Positions 53,179 to 62,801 of a DNA stretch of 64,000 nt are shown here, in pieces. Each line of letters starts with the position of its first letter. Position 1 is the first letter of the stretch. This DNA is from an uncultured Litoreibacter sp. (lineage in GTDB: Bacteria > Pseudomonadota > Alphaproteobacteria > Rhodobacterales > Rhodobacteraceae): positions 434,001-498,000 of the forward strand of contig CANNGL010000001.1 of assembly GCA_947504205.1 (NCBI GenBank), written 5' to 3'. Under the pieces are notes generated by a model that was not told the origin of the DNA, did not search any database, and saw nothing but the letters and a program-made list of their open reading frames with translations. The translations under genes were made by a program, and so were the position numbers.

Positions 53179-53383
53179 GCGGCGACTGCCTTGCTCTGGT
53201 GGTGTTCGGCTCGGTCTAGCTTGAATGCAGGTCGAGAACAAATCTGCAATTGTCGGACGTAGGTATCGGCGGAGAAATGATGATCACTGCTCAAAGCAAG
53301 TATATCGACTCACTCAAGTGGGGTAAAAAGAAACCCCAAAAATAAACTCATGATAAGTAACGATAAATCGTGTATTAATGTCA

Positions 53384-53411
53384 TTGACTGCGCTCCAAAA
53401 ACCCTTAGAAC
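53384..53411 (+). promoter_or_regulatory. Candidate sigma-70 promoter of rplM-rpsI
   Basis: TTGACT (53384-53389) and TAGAAC (53406-53411) are 16 bases apart, 54 bases before the rplM ATG, in the only sizeable gap upstream. This matches the strong promoters expected for ribosomal protein operons. Confidence 0.55.
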
Positions 53412-53464
53412 ACCCCAATTCCCTGAGCGATGGCTCTGAGGCACCGAATACTCGAGGACAAGAT

Positions 53465-53926
53465 ATGAAAACCTTTACCGCAAAACCCGCGGATATCGAG
53501 AAAAAGTGGATCCTGATCGACGCAGAAGGCGTTGTTTTGGGTCGTCTTGCCTCGATCGTCGCGATGCGTCTGCGTGGCAAGCACAAGGCTTCCTTCACGC
53601 CGCACATGGATATGGGCGACAACGTGATTATCGTAAACGCTGACAAAATCCAGCTCACTGGCAACAAGCGCAACAAGCCAAACTACTGGCACACCGGTCA
53701 TCCGGGTGGAATCAAGTCGCGCACCAACCAGGAAATCCTGGACGGCGCGCATCCAGAGCGCGTTGTGACCCAAGCTGTGAAACGCATGCTGCCCGGCGGA
53801 CCTTTGAGCCGCAAGCAAATGACCAACCTTCGCGTCTATGCGGGTGTTGAGCACCCCCATGAAGCGCAATCTCCTGAGGTTCTGGATGTGAAATCCATGA
53901 ACTCTAAAAACACGCGGAGCGCATAA
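53465..53926 (+). CDS. rplM: 50S ribosomal protein L13
   Basis: 153 residues from the ATG at 53465 ([22 protein letters not shown]), preceded by AGGACAAGAT; upstream in-frame codons to 53378 overlap the promoter. The motifs [43 protein letters not shown] and [24 protein letters not shown] are universal L13. It forms the conserved rplM-rpsI operon, with rpsI starting 3 bases later. Confidence 0.98.
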   Translation: MKTFTAKPADIEKKWILIDAEGVVLGRLASIVAMRLRGKHKASFTPHMDMGDNVIIVNADKIQLTGNKRNKPNYWHTGHPGGIKSRTNQEILDGAHPERVVTQAVKRMLPGGPLSRKQMTNLRVYAGVEHPHEAQSPEVLDVKSMNSKNTRSA

Positions 53927-53928
53927 CG

Positions 53929-54423
53929 ATGGCTGACGAAATCAATACATTGGAAGACCTCAAAGAGGTGGCTGGTGATGTTGCACCCGCCGCAGAGGTT
54001 CAGGCTGCAGTGACGCGTGAGCCAGTTCGTGACGAACTTGGCCGTGCCTATGCGACCGGGAAACGGAAAGACGCGATTGCTCGCGTTTGGATCAAGCCGG
54101 GCTCTGGCAAGGTCACCGTCAACGGGAAAGAGCAAAACGCTTATTTCGCGCGTCCGGTTCTGCAGATGATCCTGCGCCAGCCTTTCACTGTCTCTGGCAC
54201 TGAAGACCAATTCGACGTTATGGCGACCGTCAAGGGCGGTGGTCTGTCGGGGCAGGCCGGTGCGGTCAAGCACGGTATCTCCAAAGCGCTTCAGCTTTAT
54301 GATCCGTCTCTGCGCGGTGCGCTGAAAGCTGCAGGCTTCCTGACCCGTGACAGCCGTGTCGTTGAACGTAAGAAATACGGTAAAGCGAAAGCCCGGAAGA
54401 GCTTCCAGTTCTCCAAGCGTTAA
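53929..54423 (+). CDS. rpsI: 30S ribosomal protein S9
   Basis: 164 residues: an acidic N-terminal extension of about 35 residues common in alphaproteobacteria, then [30 protein letters not shown], and the C-terminal [23 protein letters not shown], whose basic tail reaches the ribosomal P-site. A strong intrinsic terminator follows 21 bases after the stop, closing the operon. Confidence 0.98.
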   Translation: MADEINTLEDLKEVAGDVAPAAEVQAAVTREPVRDELGRAYATGKRKDAIARVWIKPGSGKVTVNGKEQNAYFARPVLQMILRQPFTVSGTEDQFDVMATVKGGGLSGQAGAVKHGISKALQLYDPSLRGALKAAGFLTRDSRVVERKKYGKAKARKSFQFSKR

Positions 54424-54444
54424 GCTTACCCTATCGAATTTTGG

Positions 54445-54472
54445 AAAGGCCGTCCGTCTGGGCGGCCTTTTT
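54445..54472 (+). terminator. Intrinsic terminator of the rplM-rpsI operon
   Basis: AAAGGCCGTCC (54445-54455) pairs with GGGCGGCCTTT (54460-54470; one G-T pair) around a 4-base loop, ending in a run of five T. Confidence 0.92.
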
Positions 54473-54584
54473 CTGTGGCAATGCTCGCCAAGATGTTTCG
54501 GGCCCAAGCGTCAAATGGGTCGGCTTGGCATAAAGACTTGATGCCTCTCGGTGATATCGCCATTCTGTCGCGAACGGGGGTGCG

Positions 54585-55445
54585 ATGGCAGCATATGACA
54601 CGATTGAAGCGCGGCGGGGTTGGCTCTTGGTCAGCCCGACGGCGTTGTTCGTACTTTTGCTTCTGGCCGCGCCGTTGGCCACAGTTGTCAGCTTCAGTTT
54701 CTTCACCCAGGATTTCCTGACGGTGGACTACACGCCCACGCTGAACAATTACCGCGAGGCGTTTACCGATCCGATTTACCGCGTGTTGATGCTGCGCTCG
54801 CTCTGGATATCGGGACTCGTCACCGCGGTGACCGTTATCCTTGCCTTTCCGATCGCCTATTTCGTGTCGTTTCACGTCGCACCGGAGCGAAAGGCGCTTT
54901 GGATTTTTCTGATCACTATCCCGTTCTGGACTTCTTACCTGCTGCGGGTGTTTCTCTGGAAAGTGATCCTTGGGTTCAACGGCGTGCTCAATTCGTCATT
55001 GCTTGGTATCGGTCTGATCGATGAGCCTCTGACCTTTATTCTTTATAACTCCAACGCGGTGGTGATCACGCTGGCACACGCATTTGCGCCATTTACGATT
55101 TTGCCGATCTACGTCGCATTGGAGAAGATTGACCGCTCGCTGCTGGAGGCCAGCCAAGACCTTGGGGAAAGCAAAGTCTCGACTTTTTTCCGCGTGACCT
55201 TGCCATTGGCGATGCCCGGTGTGGTTGCGGCGGTGCTGATCGTCTTCATCCCGACCATCGGGGATTATGTCACGCCCCGGTTGGTGGGCGGGCCGAATGG
55301 ATTGATGATTGCCAACATGATCCAGACGCAGTTTCTGAAACTCAACAACGCTCCGATGGGCGCCACATTAGCCGTGCTTGCCATGTGCGCCGTTACGATC
55401 ATTTCTCTGATCTTTCTGTTCTTCAACCGAAGGTACCTCAGATGA
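54585..55445 (+). CDS. potB: Polyamine-type ABC transporter permease 1
   Basis: A 286-residue inner-membrane permease with about six helices. The EAA loop that contacts the ATPase is EASQDLGESKVSTFFRVTLPLAMPGV. The sequence resembles PotB (spermidine/putrescine) permeases. It is linked to a second permease by an ATGA overlap and to the ATPase by GTGA. The solute-binding protein expected in this operon is missing from the window, so the substrate is a family-level guess. Confidence 0.88.
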   Translation: MAAYDTIEARRGWLLVSPTALFVLLLLAAPLATVVSFSFFTQDFLTVDYTPTLNNYREAFTDPIYRVLMLRSLWISGLVTAVTVILAFPIAYFVSFHVAPERKALWIFLITIPFWTSYLLRVFLWKVILGFNGVLNSSLLGIGLIDEPLTFILYNSNAVVITLAHAFAPFTILPIYVALEKIDRSLLEASQDLGESKVSTFFRVTLPLAMPGVVAAVLIVFIPTIGDYVTPRLVGGPNGLMIANMIQTQFLKLNNAPMGATLAVLAMCAVTIISLIFLFFNRRYLR

Positions 55446-56251
55446 GAGGGGGGTGGCTGCGCGTATACGCCATTGGCTATCTGGTGTTCCTCTATTTGCC
55501 GGTAATCCTTCTGCCGCTCTTTGCCTTCAATGAGGGGACTGTTATCGCATTCCCGCTTAAGGGGTTCACCACCCAGTGGTTTGTGGAACTTGCGGGTATT
55601 CAGGCCCTGCACGGTGCGTTGCTGAACTCTCTCTTTATTGCGCTGATTACGGCCAGCCTGTCCGTACTGCTCGGAATTTGCGCGGCGCGCGCATCGACAC
55701 GCTACAGGTGGCCAGCCAAAGGGCCAATGATGGGGGTGATCATGCTGCCGTTGGTCCTGCCGGAGATCATCGTTGCGGTCTCATTGCTGGTGGTGATTGT
55801 CCAGATCTTTGATCTGCCGCTGTCAGCGTGGAGCGTCATCGCGGGCCACACGTTGATTTGCACACCCTTTGCGATTGCGATCCTGACCTCGTCGTTTCAG
55901 GGGCTGGACCTGTCGCTGGAGGAGGCGGCTGTTGATTTGGGCGAAAGCCGTTGGGGTGCCTTCAGCAAGATCGTTCTGCCCCTGGTCAGCCCGGGGATTG
56001 TCGCGTCCTTTCTGATCTGCTTCACGATCTCGCTGGATGAGTTCATCATCGCGTTCTTTTTGACGGGGGCAGAACCAACACTGCCCGTCTATATTTGGGG
56101 GCAGTTGCGGTTTCCGACAAAAATACCGGCCGTCATGGCCCTTGGTACGCTGATGCTGGTGGCCTCGCTTCTCATCCTGAGTGTGGCCGAGTATTTCCGG
56201 CGACGCGGTGTGCGTCGCATCGGCGGCAAAGACAGTGGAGGCTTTCTGTGA
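55442..56251 (+). CDS. potC: Polyamine-type ABC transporter permease 2
   Basis: 269 residues from the ATG at 55442 (MRGGWLRVYAIGYLVFLYLPVILLPLFAFN), which overlaps the stop of the first permease. The EAA loop is EEAAVDLGESRWGAFSKIVLPLVSPGI. It resembles PotC and pairs with the upstream permease to form the transmembrane channel. Confidence 0.88.
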   Translation: MRGGWLRVYAIGYLVFLYLPVILLPLFAFNEGTVIAFPLKGFTTQWFVELAGIQALHGALLNSLFIALITASLSVLLGICAARASTRYRWPAKGPMMGVIMLPLVLPEIIVAVSLLVVIVQIFDLPLSAWSVIAGHTLICTPFAIAILTSSFQGLDLSLEEAAVDLGESRWGAFSKIVLPLVSPGIVASFLICFTISLDEFIIAFFLTGAEPTLPVYIWGQLRFPTKIPAVMALGTLMLVASLLILSVAEYFRRRGVRRIGGKDSGGFL

Positions 56252-57339
56252 GCGCGATCATTTCGCTATCAAATATCGAGAAGTACTACGGCGAGTACCA
56301 TGCGCTGCGCGATATCAATCTGGAGATTGCCGAGGGGGAATTCTTTTCGCTGCTTGGTCCCTCCGGATGTGGGAAGACGACACTGCTCCGCGTGATTGCA
56401 GGGTTTGAGACCGTCTCATCTGGCGCTGTAATGATCGGCGGGGCCAACATGGCGCATGTTCCAGCCAACAAGCGACCAACGAATATGGTGTTTCAGAGCT
56501 ATGCGATTTTCCCGCATCTTGATGTGGCGCAAAATGTCGGCTTTGGCTTGCGAAGGTCCTCGATGAGTGCTGCTGAAAAAGAGGCTGCGGTGACCGATGC
56601 GCTGAAGATGGTTGGGCTGGACGGGTTTGGAAACCGTGCGGCACATGCTTTGTCAGGTGGGCAAAGGCAACGTGTGGCGCTGGCGCGGGCTTTGGTGTTG
56701 CAGCCCAAGGTGCTGTTGCTGGATGAACCACTCTCGGCGCTCGACAAGAAAATGCGCGAGCAGATGCAGACAGAGTTGCGCAGATTGCAGCGACAGGTCG
56801 GGATTACCTTCATATTGGTCACTCACGATCAGGAAGAAGCACTGATCATGAGCGATCGGATCGCTGTCATGTTTGAAGGACAGATCGCGCAACTTGCCAG
56901 TCCGCAAGAGCTCTATCGCCGACCAAATACCCGCCGGGTCGGAGAATTTATCGGCGTCATGAATTTCCTTGAAGCGCGTCAAGTTGGTGAGGTGCCGGAT
57001 GGCGTTGAACTTGAGATTGAAGGATTGGGGCGCATTGACGTGACCAGCGCGCAGATGCCCGAGGGTGCTCGTGCGCTTGCGGATGTCATTGGTCTGCGGC
57101 CAGAAGCGCTGAGCCTTGTCTATGAGGGGCAACCGGCGCCGGTGCATTCTGTCGACGCTGAAGTGCTCGATCGCGCCTATTACGGTGACATGACCTACTA
57201 CGACATGAAGTTGCAGGGATGCTCGACGCCCGTGACGCTGTCGATGAAGAACCTGATGTCGCGGCAGGTGCTCGAACCCGGCCAGACGGCGCGGGTTGCG
57301 TGGGAGCCGGGGTCGTTGGTACTGTTTGCAAGCGACTGA
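56248..57339 (+). CDS. potA: Polyamine-type ABC transporter ATPase
   Basis: A 363-residue ATP-binding subunit beginning at the GTG at 56248, which overlaps the permease stop (GTGA) and has GGAGG upstream. Walker A GPSGCGKTT, the Q-loop in NMVFQSYAIFPH, the signature ALSGGQRQRVALARAL and Walker B VLLLDEPLSALDKKMR are all present. The C-terminal TOBE domain (about 280-360) is typical of PotA. A longer reading frame upstream is only an overlap with the permease gene. Confidence 0.93.
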   Translation: MSAIISLSNIEKYYGEYHALRDINLEIAEGEFFSLLGPSGCGKTTLLRVIAGFETVSSGAVMIGGANMAHVPANKRPTNMVFQSYAIFPHLDVAQNVGFGLRRSSMSAAEKEAAVTDALKMVGLDGFGNRAAHALSGGQRQRVALARALVLQPKVLLLDEPLSALDKKMREQMQTELRRLQRQVGITFILVTHDQEEALIMSDRIAVMFEGQIAQLASPQELYRRPNTRRVGEFIGVMNFLEARQVGEVPDGVELEIEGLGRIDVTSAQMPEGARALADVIGLRPEALSLVYEGQPAPVHSVDAEVLDRAYYGDMTYYDMKLQGCSTPVTLSMKNLMSRQVLEPGQTARVAWEPGSLVLFASD

Positions 57340-57407
57340 ACAGTGGCGCTGCCGCGCCTTGCTTGGTCAACTCCATGGCTGCCAAAATGCGCTTGTTCGG
57401 CTTTCGC

Positions 57408-58025
57408 TCACTTGTCTTGGGGAATTAGCCCCAGGCCTCTGAGATAAATCCCGATCCCACTCTCCAACAGATCATCCGGTGGAAACGGTGCCTTGGCGCC
57501 CGGATTGCCGCGTGCAAAAAGCTCCACAACACCGTGGCTCAGGGCCCAGATATGGGCAGAAAACATCGTGGCTGGCGGTCGTTTGTGGGGCGGGATATGT
57601 TCCGAGAGTTTCTCGGCAGCACGTTCGAGCACGCCCCGGGAGCGGTCTGCGGCGATTGCCAGTTGAGAATTGGATTGCAGACTGACGCCGCTTTCAAACA
57701 TCGCCATGTAATGACCGGGAAACTTTCGCGCGAAGGCAAGATATGCACGTCCCGTCGCCTCGAACGCGGCAAGCGCAGAAGGGTGCCCATCGGCATAGGC
57801 ATGTTCCATCAAGTCGCCGAAGATGCGGTGACCTTGTAGCGCGCACTCTGCGATCAGGGCTTCGCGTCCCTCAAAGTGACGATAGACGGCTGCAGGTGTT
57901 ACACCGGCCAGCTTCGCGGCTTCGGCGACGGTAAAACCCGACGGGCCTTTGCCTTCAATGAGTTTCAGCGTGGCATCAACCAGCGCCTGTTTCAGATTGC
58001 CGTGGTGATACCCGCGCTTAGGCAT
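57408..58025 (-). CDS. TetR/AcrR family repressor
   Basis: 205 residues from the ATG at 58025 ([27 protein letters not shown]). The N-terminal helix-turn-helix [30 protein letters not shown] is clear; the C-terminal part resembles WHG-type ligand domains. It overlaps the 3' end of ppk2, so the two are co-expressed. Its target is unknown; the neighbouring pot operon or the ppk2 run are options. Confidence 0.9.
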   Translation of the reverse strand: MPKRGYHHGNLKQALVDATLKLIEGKGPSGFTVAEAAKLAGVTPAAVYRHFEGREALIAECALQGHRIFGDLMEHAYADGHPSALAAFEATGRAYLAFARKFPGHYMAMFESGVSLQSNSQLAIAADRSRGVLERAAEKLSEHIPPHKRPPATMFSAHIWALSHGVVELFARGNPGAKAPFPPDDLLESGIGIYLRGLGLIPQDK

Positions 58026-58893
58026 CAGATGTCCAGATATCCGGACCGCCACAGATATTGCGGTCAATCTCGCCAATGGATTTGCTGTCCTTGCCCGCAT
58101 AATCCACGGCATTCAGAACGGTTTGTATCGCCGCAATTCGCGCGCGTTTCTTGTCATCGGAGCGAATGACGGTCCACGGCGCATGCTCTGTATGGCTGCG
58201 GGCGAGCGTTTCTTCGATGGCCTCAGAATAGGCGTCCCATCGTTTCAGCCCTTCGACATCAATCCAGCTGAGCTTCCACTGTTTTAGCGGATCACCCTCA
58301 CGCCCCAGAAAACGGCGCAGCTGTTCGGCGCGGCCGACATTGAGCCAGAATTTGATTAGCGTGATGCCGTCATCCACCAATTGACGCTCGAAATCTGGCA
58401 CTTGCCGAAAGAAGCTTTCGCGTTGGTCGGGCGTGCAGAATTCAAACACGTGTTCAACAACGCCGCGATTGTACCAACTGCGGTCAAAAATGGCGAGTTC
58501 CTCACCAGCGGGCAGATGCTGGATGTAACGCTGGAAATACCATTGGCTTTGTTCACGTTCCGTCGGTTTGGACAAGGCCACCACGCGGGCGACGCGGGGA
58601 TTGAGGTTCTCCCGAATGCGTTTGATGGTGCCGCCTTTGCCTGCCGCGTCTCGCCCTTCAAAGACCAGTGCGATCCGTTTGCCGGTTCCCTTGATGTCTG
58701 CCTGAAGTTTTACCAGCTCGATCTGCAAGGCTTCGAGATGTTTTTCATAATCCTCCGCATCCATCTGTTTGGCGTGAGGGTAGCTTGCGGTGATAATCTT
58801 GCCTTTCTTGCGCGTCTCGATCGCCTCGCGGACATGCTTGGGGGCTTCAGATTCGAAGAATTTGGAGATAGCGCCGTCGAAGGGCAGGGACAT
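58018..58893 (-). CDS. ppk2: Polyphosphate kinase 2 (PPK2 class I)
   Basis: A 291-residue kinase that uses polyphosphate to phosphorylate nucleoside diphosphates. Walker A is [12 protein letters not shown] (79-90), then [42 protein letters not shown] with Walker B and the lid module. The sequence fits short single-domain class I enzymes, acting on ADP or GDP. The 3' end overlaps tetR. It lies downstream of metA and the hydrolase gene on the same strand. Confidence 0.95.
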   Translation of the reverse strand: MSLPFDGAISKFFESEAPKHVREAIETRKKGKIITASYPHAKQMDAEDYEKHLEALQIELVKLQADIKGTGKRIALVFEGRDAAGKGGTIKRIRENLNPRVARVVALSKPTEREQSQWYFQRYIQHLPAGEELAIFDRSWYNRGVVEHVFEFCTPDQRESFFRQVPDFERQLVDDGITLIKFWLNVGRAEQLRRFLGREGDPLKQWKLSWIDVEGLKRWDAYSEAIEETLARSHTEHAPWTVIRSDDKKRARIAAIQTVLNAVDYAGKDSKSIGEIDRNICGGPDIWTSDA

Positions 58894-58941
58894 GGTATTG
58901 CAGCCTTTTTCGAGTGTTGCGCGGCAGTATGACGTGGAAAC

Positions 58942-59913
58942 CTAGCGCAGACCAGCCCGATTTGCCGCCCGATCAATGGCGGCGATGACGCGGTCTTCCT
59001 GCGCATGGTGGGGCATGTGACCCACGCCCTCCAGAATGTCGAGAACAGCACCAGACGCCTGCTGGCTGAGAGGTCGGCCATGAGTGTCGAGGGGCACGGT
59101 GATATCGGCCGTCCCATGCACGATCTCGATGGGGAGCTTCAATGCGCTGTAGCTTGGTTCCAGCTCTATGACAGACGGTTTGAGATTGTTTACCTGCTGC
59201 GTGGTCGCCTGCAACGTGCGTTTGCTTTTCGACAGGCCGACGCCGACATGATCAAGGTACCCCTCTGGCACTGGATCAGGTTCAAAGATGCCATTGGTCG
59301 TATCGTTGACGCGGGCAGGCGTTGCCAGTGCGGAGAGTGTGGGGATCAGGATGTTGCGTCCAAACCAAGTGTTGGTCGTCTGATACCATTGCGCCAGATC
59401 GCCTTGCCACGGGTTCGAAACGCCAGCCACCATGATCAACCCACGGACCTGTTCTGGATGTTCAACAGCCCAGGCCATGGTCACGGCGCCGCCAAAGGAG
59501 TGACCGAGGATCAGATAATCCTTCAAGCCCAACTGATCCGCAGCTTTTGACAGCAGATCAGCCTGTTCCTGTGGGGTCTCGCCCAGCTTTTCGCGATCTT
59601 CGATACGGCCCGTATGCCCGTGGCCGGGCCGATCAAAGGCCACGATTTTGTAGCGATCTGAGAGCTTCTTGGTCAGAGAATATGTGAAATCGCGCGTATT
59701 GCCGCCGGCCCCATGAAGCATGATCAGTGTTGGACCTTCGCCCTCAATATGGGCATGCACATCGACACCGTCCACTTTCAGAAGGGGACCGGTTGGGGGC
59801 GACTGCGCCCGTGCAAACGAACTGTCCCATGTATTCTTGGCGTAGACAAAGACCGCGAAGACAAGGGTCAGAAGCGCCAGACCTTTGAGTGCAATCCAAA
59901 GCAATCTATGCAC
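58942..59913 (-). CDS. Alpha/beta hydrolase, membrane-anchored
   Basis: A 323-residue protein with an N-terminal membrane helix (about 8-26) and an alpha/beta-hydrolase domain. The motifs are [14 protein letters not shown] (oxyanion hole), [10 protein letters not shown], the nucleophile Ser139 in LGHSFGGAV and a late His in VGHMPHH. Substrate unknown; epoxide hydrolase, esterase and haloalkane-type activities are all possible. It overlaps the end of metA by 8 bases. Confidence 0.87.
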   Translation of the reverse strand: MHRLLWIALKGLALLTLVFAVFVYAKNTWDSSFARAQSPPTGPLLKVDGVDVHAHIEGEGPTLIMLHGAGGNTRDFTYSLTKKLSDRYKIVAFDRPGHGHTGRIEDREKLGETPQEQADLLSKAADQLGLKDYLILGHSFGGAVTMAWAVEHPEQVRGLIMVAGVSNPWQGDLAQWYQTTNTWFGRNILIPTLSALATPARVNDTTNGIFEPDPVPEGYLDHVGVGLSKSKRTLQATTQQVNNLKPSVIELEPSYSALKLPIEIVHGTADITVPLDTHGRPLSQQASGAVLDILEGVGHMPHHAQEDRVIAAIDRAANRAGLR

Positions 59914-60835
59914 CGATCAAGCTCATGTCGAAGGACGTCGTCTGGTATATCTGGTTGATCCAGTTGCCGTAGAGGAGATGGGCATGACTGCGCCACCGGT
60001 TCATTGGCCGGGCCGTCGGGTTGTCATCAGGGTAATAGTTGACGGGTACCTCAATCGCCGTGCCTTCGATTTGCGCGCTGGCGACATCACGGTCGTACTC
60101 TTCTTTCAGTGTGCCACTGTCATATTCGAAATGGTTGAAAATATAGAGGGCACGATGCTTTTCATCTTCAACCAGACAGGGGCCTACCTCGTCGCTACCG
60201 AGGAGAGTGACCAGACCGGGTGCTGCGTCGATTTCGGCCTGACGCATCTCGGTCCAGCGGGAAACGGGGATCACACAATCATCCGAAAAACCTCGTAGAT
60301 ATGGGGAAGCTGGGGCCAGATTGCTGTGACGATAGCATCCGAATGCTTTTGCATTCAGCATGTGTTTTTGCACGTCATGAAAGTGATTGATCATCGCCAT
60401 GCCACCCCAGCACACGCCAAAAGTGGAATGTACATTGGTCTGGGTCCAGTTCATGACCTCCGTGAGCTCATCCCAATAGGTTACATCCCTGAACTCAAGA
60501 TGCTCGATCGGAGCCCCGGTTATGATCAGGCCATCAAATTTCTCATCCTTGACCTCGGAGAAGGTCCGATAAAATTCCTCCATATGCTCGGCAGCCGTGT
60601 TCTTGGTCTGATGCTCGGACATACGGATCAGGCTTAGCTCAATCTGCAGGGGCGTCGCCCCGATCAGGCGTGCGAACTGATTTTCGGTCTGAATTTTCTT
60701 CGGCATCAGGTTCAGCAACCCGACCTTGAGCGGCCGAATGTCTTGCCGGTCAGCCTCAGACGCCGACATCACCATCACGCCTTCGTTCTGCAAAACAGAA
60801 TAGGCGGGAAGCGAGGAGGGCAATTTAATTGGCAT
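59906..60835 (-). CDS. metA: Homoserine O-acyltransferase (probably acetyl-specific)
   Basis: A 309-residue MetA that acylates homoserine in methionine synthesis. The catalytic cysteine is Cys142 in FGVCWGGM, with His and Glu in IFNHFEYD. Residue 111 is Glu (GAPIEHLEF); in characterised MetA enzymes Glu here selects acetyl-CoA, whereas Gly gives succinyl-CoA specificity, so the likely product is O-acetylhomoserine. The annotation 'succinyltransferase' would be misleading. It overlaps the hydrolase gene and is on the reverse-strand run. Confidence 0.94.
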   Translation of the reverse strand: MPIKLPSSLPAYSVLQNEGVMVMSASEADRQDIRPLKVGLLNLMPKKIQTENQFARLIGATPLQIELSLIRMSEHQTKNTAAEHMEEFYRTFSEVKDEKFDGLIITGAPIEHLEFRDVTYWDELTEVMNWTQTNVHSTFGVCWGGMAMINHFHDVQKHMLNAKAFGCYRHSNLAPASPYLRGFSDDCVIPVSRWTEMRQAEIDAAPGLVTLLGSDEVGPCLVEDEKHRALYIFNHFEYDSGTLKEEYDRDVASAQIEGTAIEVPVNYYPDDNPTARPMNRWRSHAHLLYGNWINQIYQTTSFDMSLIGA

Positions 60836-60879
60836 CAGACCAGAGCCTTTCGTATCTAAGAGGCCAACAGGTAGGGAAT

Positions 60880-61758
60880 TCAGGTGAGCTTGCCAAGGGT
60901 GTCACAGATCAACTGATCGAGACGATCCGGCGTATCGGCTTGAGCCACATCCTCTGCACTGACCATAACTCCCCAATTTTCTGCCATTGCACGGTATCTG
61001 GGCGCGCGATGATCGAGGGCTTTGGCATAGGTGGATCGGATGAAATCATCGGGATCAACTTGGTCTTCTGTCTTACCCGAGGCGGACAAGTAGTCGGCCC
61101 AGCAGGTGTTAAGGAAGTCAGGCTGATAGCACATTGGTTTCGGGGACTTGTCGAAGCGTGCGATCAGTTGGTCACGGTGAGCTTCGGTGCCTTCGATCCA
61201 GACCATCAGATGATGCTGCGCAAGACTTTGCATCACTGGATCGTTCGAGTCATCCGGGTCGACGACTTCACAAATTGACCCGCCCGTATCGTTCACAAAG
61301 TGGGAATAACCGTAGAGCCGCTTGGCTCGATCTATAAACCGCGCACTGTCGAGCAAGGCCGATTTTTCGGCCTCGTGATGCAGGGCCTGGCGGCGTTGGT
61401 ATTCGGCAAAGCTCAAGCCGCCCTTTGACGGGTCACCAGGCTTGCCAAGATATGTCGACAGAGGACTAAGATTGTTGAAGGAAATGTTGGACGCGATATA
61501 AATTGAGTCTGATCTCAAGAGATCCCCCAGAAACGGGTCCCGCAGCGCATGGGCTTTGAAATTGTCGACGATGTGCTCGCCCATGTAACGCGTGCCGATG
61601 CGATAATCGACGGAATAGTGAAACCACTGTCCCTGATCGCGAAGCATGTTTGCGATATGAGTTTTTCCGAGGCCTGACATACCAAAAAGCAGCAGACGTT
61701 TCGCGTCTGCCTTGCGCCACTCATCGGCGTTTGGATAGAGGAGCTTTGCATGTCTCAT
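60880..61758 (-). CDS. P-loop ATPase/kinase-like protein of unknown function
   Basis: 292 residues from the ATG at 61758 ([26 protein letters not shown]); the frame extends back to 61860 but would overlap the EamA gene, and neither start has a strong ribosome site. Walker A is GMSGLGKT (26-33), with an [18 protein letters not shown] stretch after it and SRF-like charged segments. It looks like a P-loop kinase or small ATPase. I do not recognise a characterised family. It lies 45 bases upstream of metA, possibly in its operon. Confidence 0.7.
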   Translation of the reverse strand: MRHAKLLYPNADEWRKADAKRLLLFGMSGLGKTHIANMLRDQGQWFHYSVDYRIGTRYMGEHIVDNFKAHALRDPFLGDLLRSDSIYIASNISFNNLSPLSTYLGKPGDPSKGGLSFAEYQRRQALHHEAEKSALLDSARFIDRAKRLYGYSHFVNDTGGSICEVVDPDDSNDPVMQSLAQHHLMVWIEGTEAHRDQLIARFDKSPKPMCYQPDFLNTCWADYLSASGKTEDQVDPDDFIRSTYAKALDHRAPRYRAMAENWGVMVSAEDVAQADTPDRLDQLICDTLGKLT

Positions 61759-61792
61759 GACATTAGCAATTAGCTCTAGATCAGCGAATTCG

Positions 61793-62692
61793 CTAGAAAA
61801 ATCTGCGCCAACGCCCATCCAGTACAACAAGACCCAGCGCGAGTATCGCAAATCCCACATAGGCGCGGGGGGTCAGGCTTTCGTCAAGGACCAAAGCTCC
61901 GAGGCCGATGGCGAAAGGCACGATCAGCAAGGTGCACAACATAAGGTTGCCGCTTCCTGCCATCGCAAGTACTCGGTAATAGAGCAGATAGGCAAAAGCC
62001 GTAGCGATTACAGCATAATACCCAATCGCGGCGGTGGCTTTCGGCGAGATATCTACGGATGGGACCCCGTCAATCACCAAGGCTGCTGGTATCATCACGA
62101 GCGTCGATGCCGTTAACATGCCGGCGGCGGCCACCTGCGGTTTGAGACCCGACAACGTGACACGCGCCCAACTGCCTGCGAACGCGTACGACAAGGCCCC
62201 CAGTAGTATCGCGAGCTGTGCCAATGAGCGGAGGTCGAAGCTGAGAAGGTTTTCGAGCCCGATCGCAATCGAAACGCCTGCAAAGCCCAAGACTACCCCG
62301 ATCAGGCGCGTGAGCGTCAGTCGTTCATCGGCGAAGACAAATGCTGCGACCAGTACGCCAAAAACAGCAGTGGCAGCGTTGAAGATCGAGGTGAGGCCGC
62401 TTTCTATATACAGCTGACCCCAAGCCATAAGCGAGAAGGGGATGACGTTGTTGAGCAGCCCCATGACCAGAAATGCGCCCCAGATGCGGGGGCTGCGTGG
62501 CAGCGGCAGCTTGGCGACCAGGATATATAGCCAGAGAACGATACTGGCCCAGAACACCCGATGCGCGACGCTTGTGACAAAAGGCACTTCGTCCAAGGCT
62601 ATGCGGATCGACAGGAAAGACGCGCCCCATATCGCTGAAAGAAGCAGTAATTCGCTCCAGGCGCGCGCAGAGAGGGATTTCTGAGGTGTCAT
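61793..62692 (-). CDS. EamA/DMT family transporter
   Basis: A 299-residue inner-membrane protein with ten helices in two EamA repeats. The first contains SAIWGASFLSIRIALDEVPFVTSVAHRVFWASIVLW, and the second LLIVPFAIGLGALVLDESLTPRAYVGFAILALGLVVL. Drug/metabolite transporters of this group usually export amino acids or other small metabolites. It precedes the P-loop ATPase gene by 34 bases. Confidence 0.92.
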   Translation of the reverse strand: MTPQKSLSARAWSELLLLSAIWGASFLSIRIALDEVPFVTSVAHRVFWASIVLWLYILVAKLPLPRSPRIWGAFLVMGLLNNVIPFSLMAWGQLYIESGLTSIFNAATAVFGVLVAAFVFADERLTLTRLIGVVLGFAGVSIAIGLENLLSFDLRSLAQLAILLGALSYAFAGSWARVTLSGLKPQVAAAGMLTASTLVMIPAALVIDGVPSVDISPKATAAIGYYAVIATAFAYLLYYRVLAMAGSGNLMLCTLLIVPFAIGLGALVLDESLTPRAYVGFAILALGLVVLDGRWRRFF

Positions 62693-62749
62693 GGGAGATT
62701 GCTAGCCCAGCCATAGGCGGGCTTCGACCCGAAAATTGCGCATCCAACA

Positions 62750-62777
62750 AAAAAGCCCCGGCGATTGGCCGAGGCTT
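62750..62777 (-). terminator. Intrinsic terminator after the FadL-type gene
   Basis: On the reverse strand AGCCTCGGC pairs with GCCGGGGCT around a CAAT-type loop and is followed by six T (62750-62755 as A on the + strand). It lies 24 bases beyond the stop of the porin gene. Confidence 0.88.
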
Positions 62778-62801
62778 AGTTTGTCAGTTCTGTTATTGGT
62801 C

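Noticed and set aside
53319-53338. TGGGGT...ACCCCA hairpin upstream of rplM
   Set aside because: Only six base pairs with an A-rich loop and no T-run; probably chance in an AT-rich promoter region.
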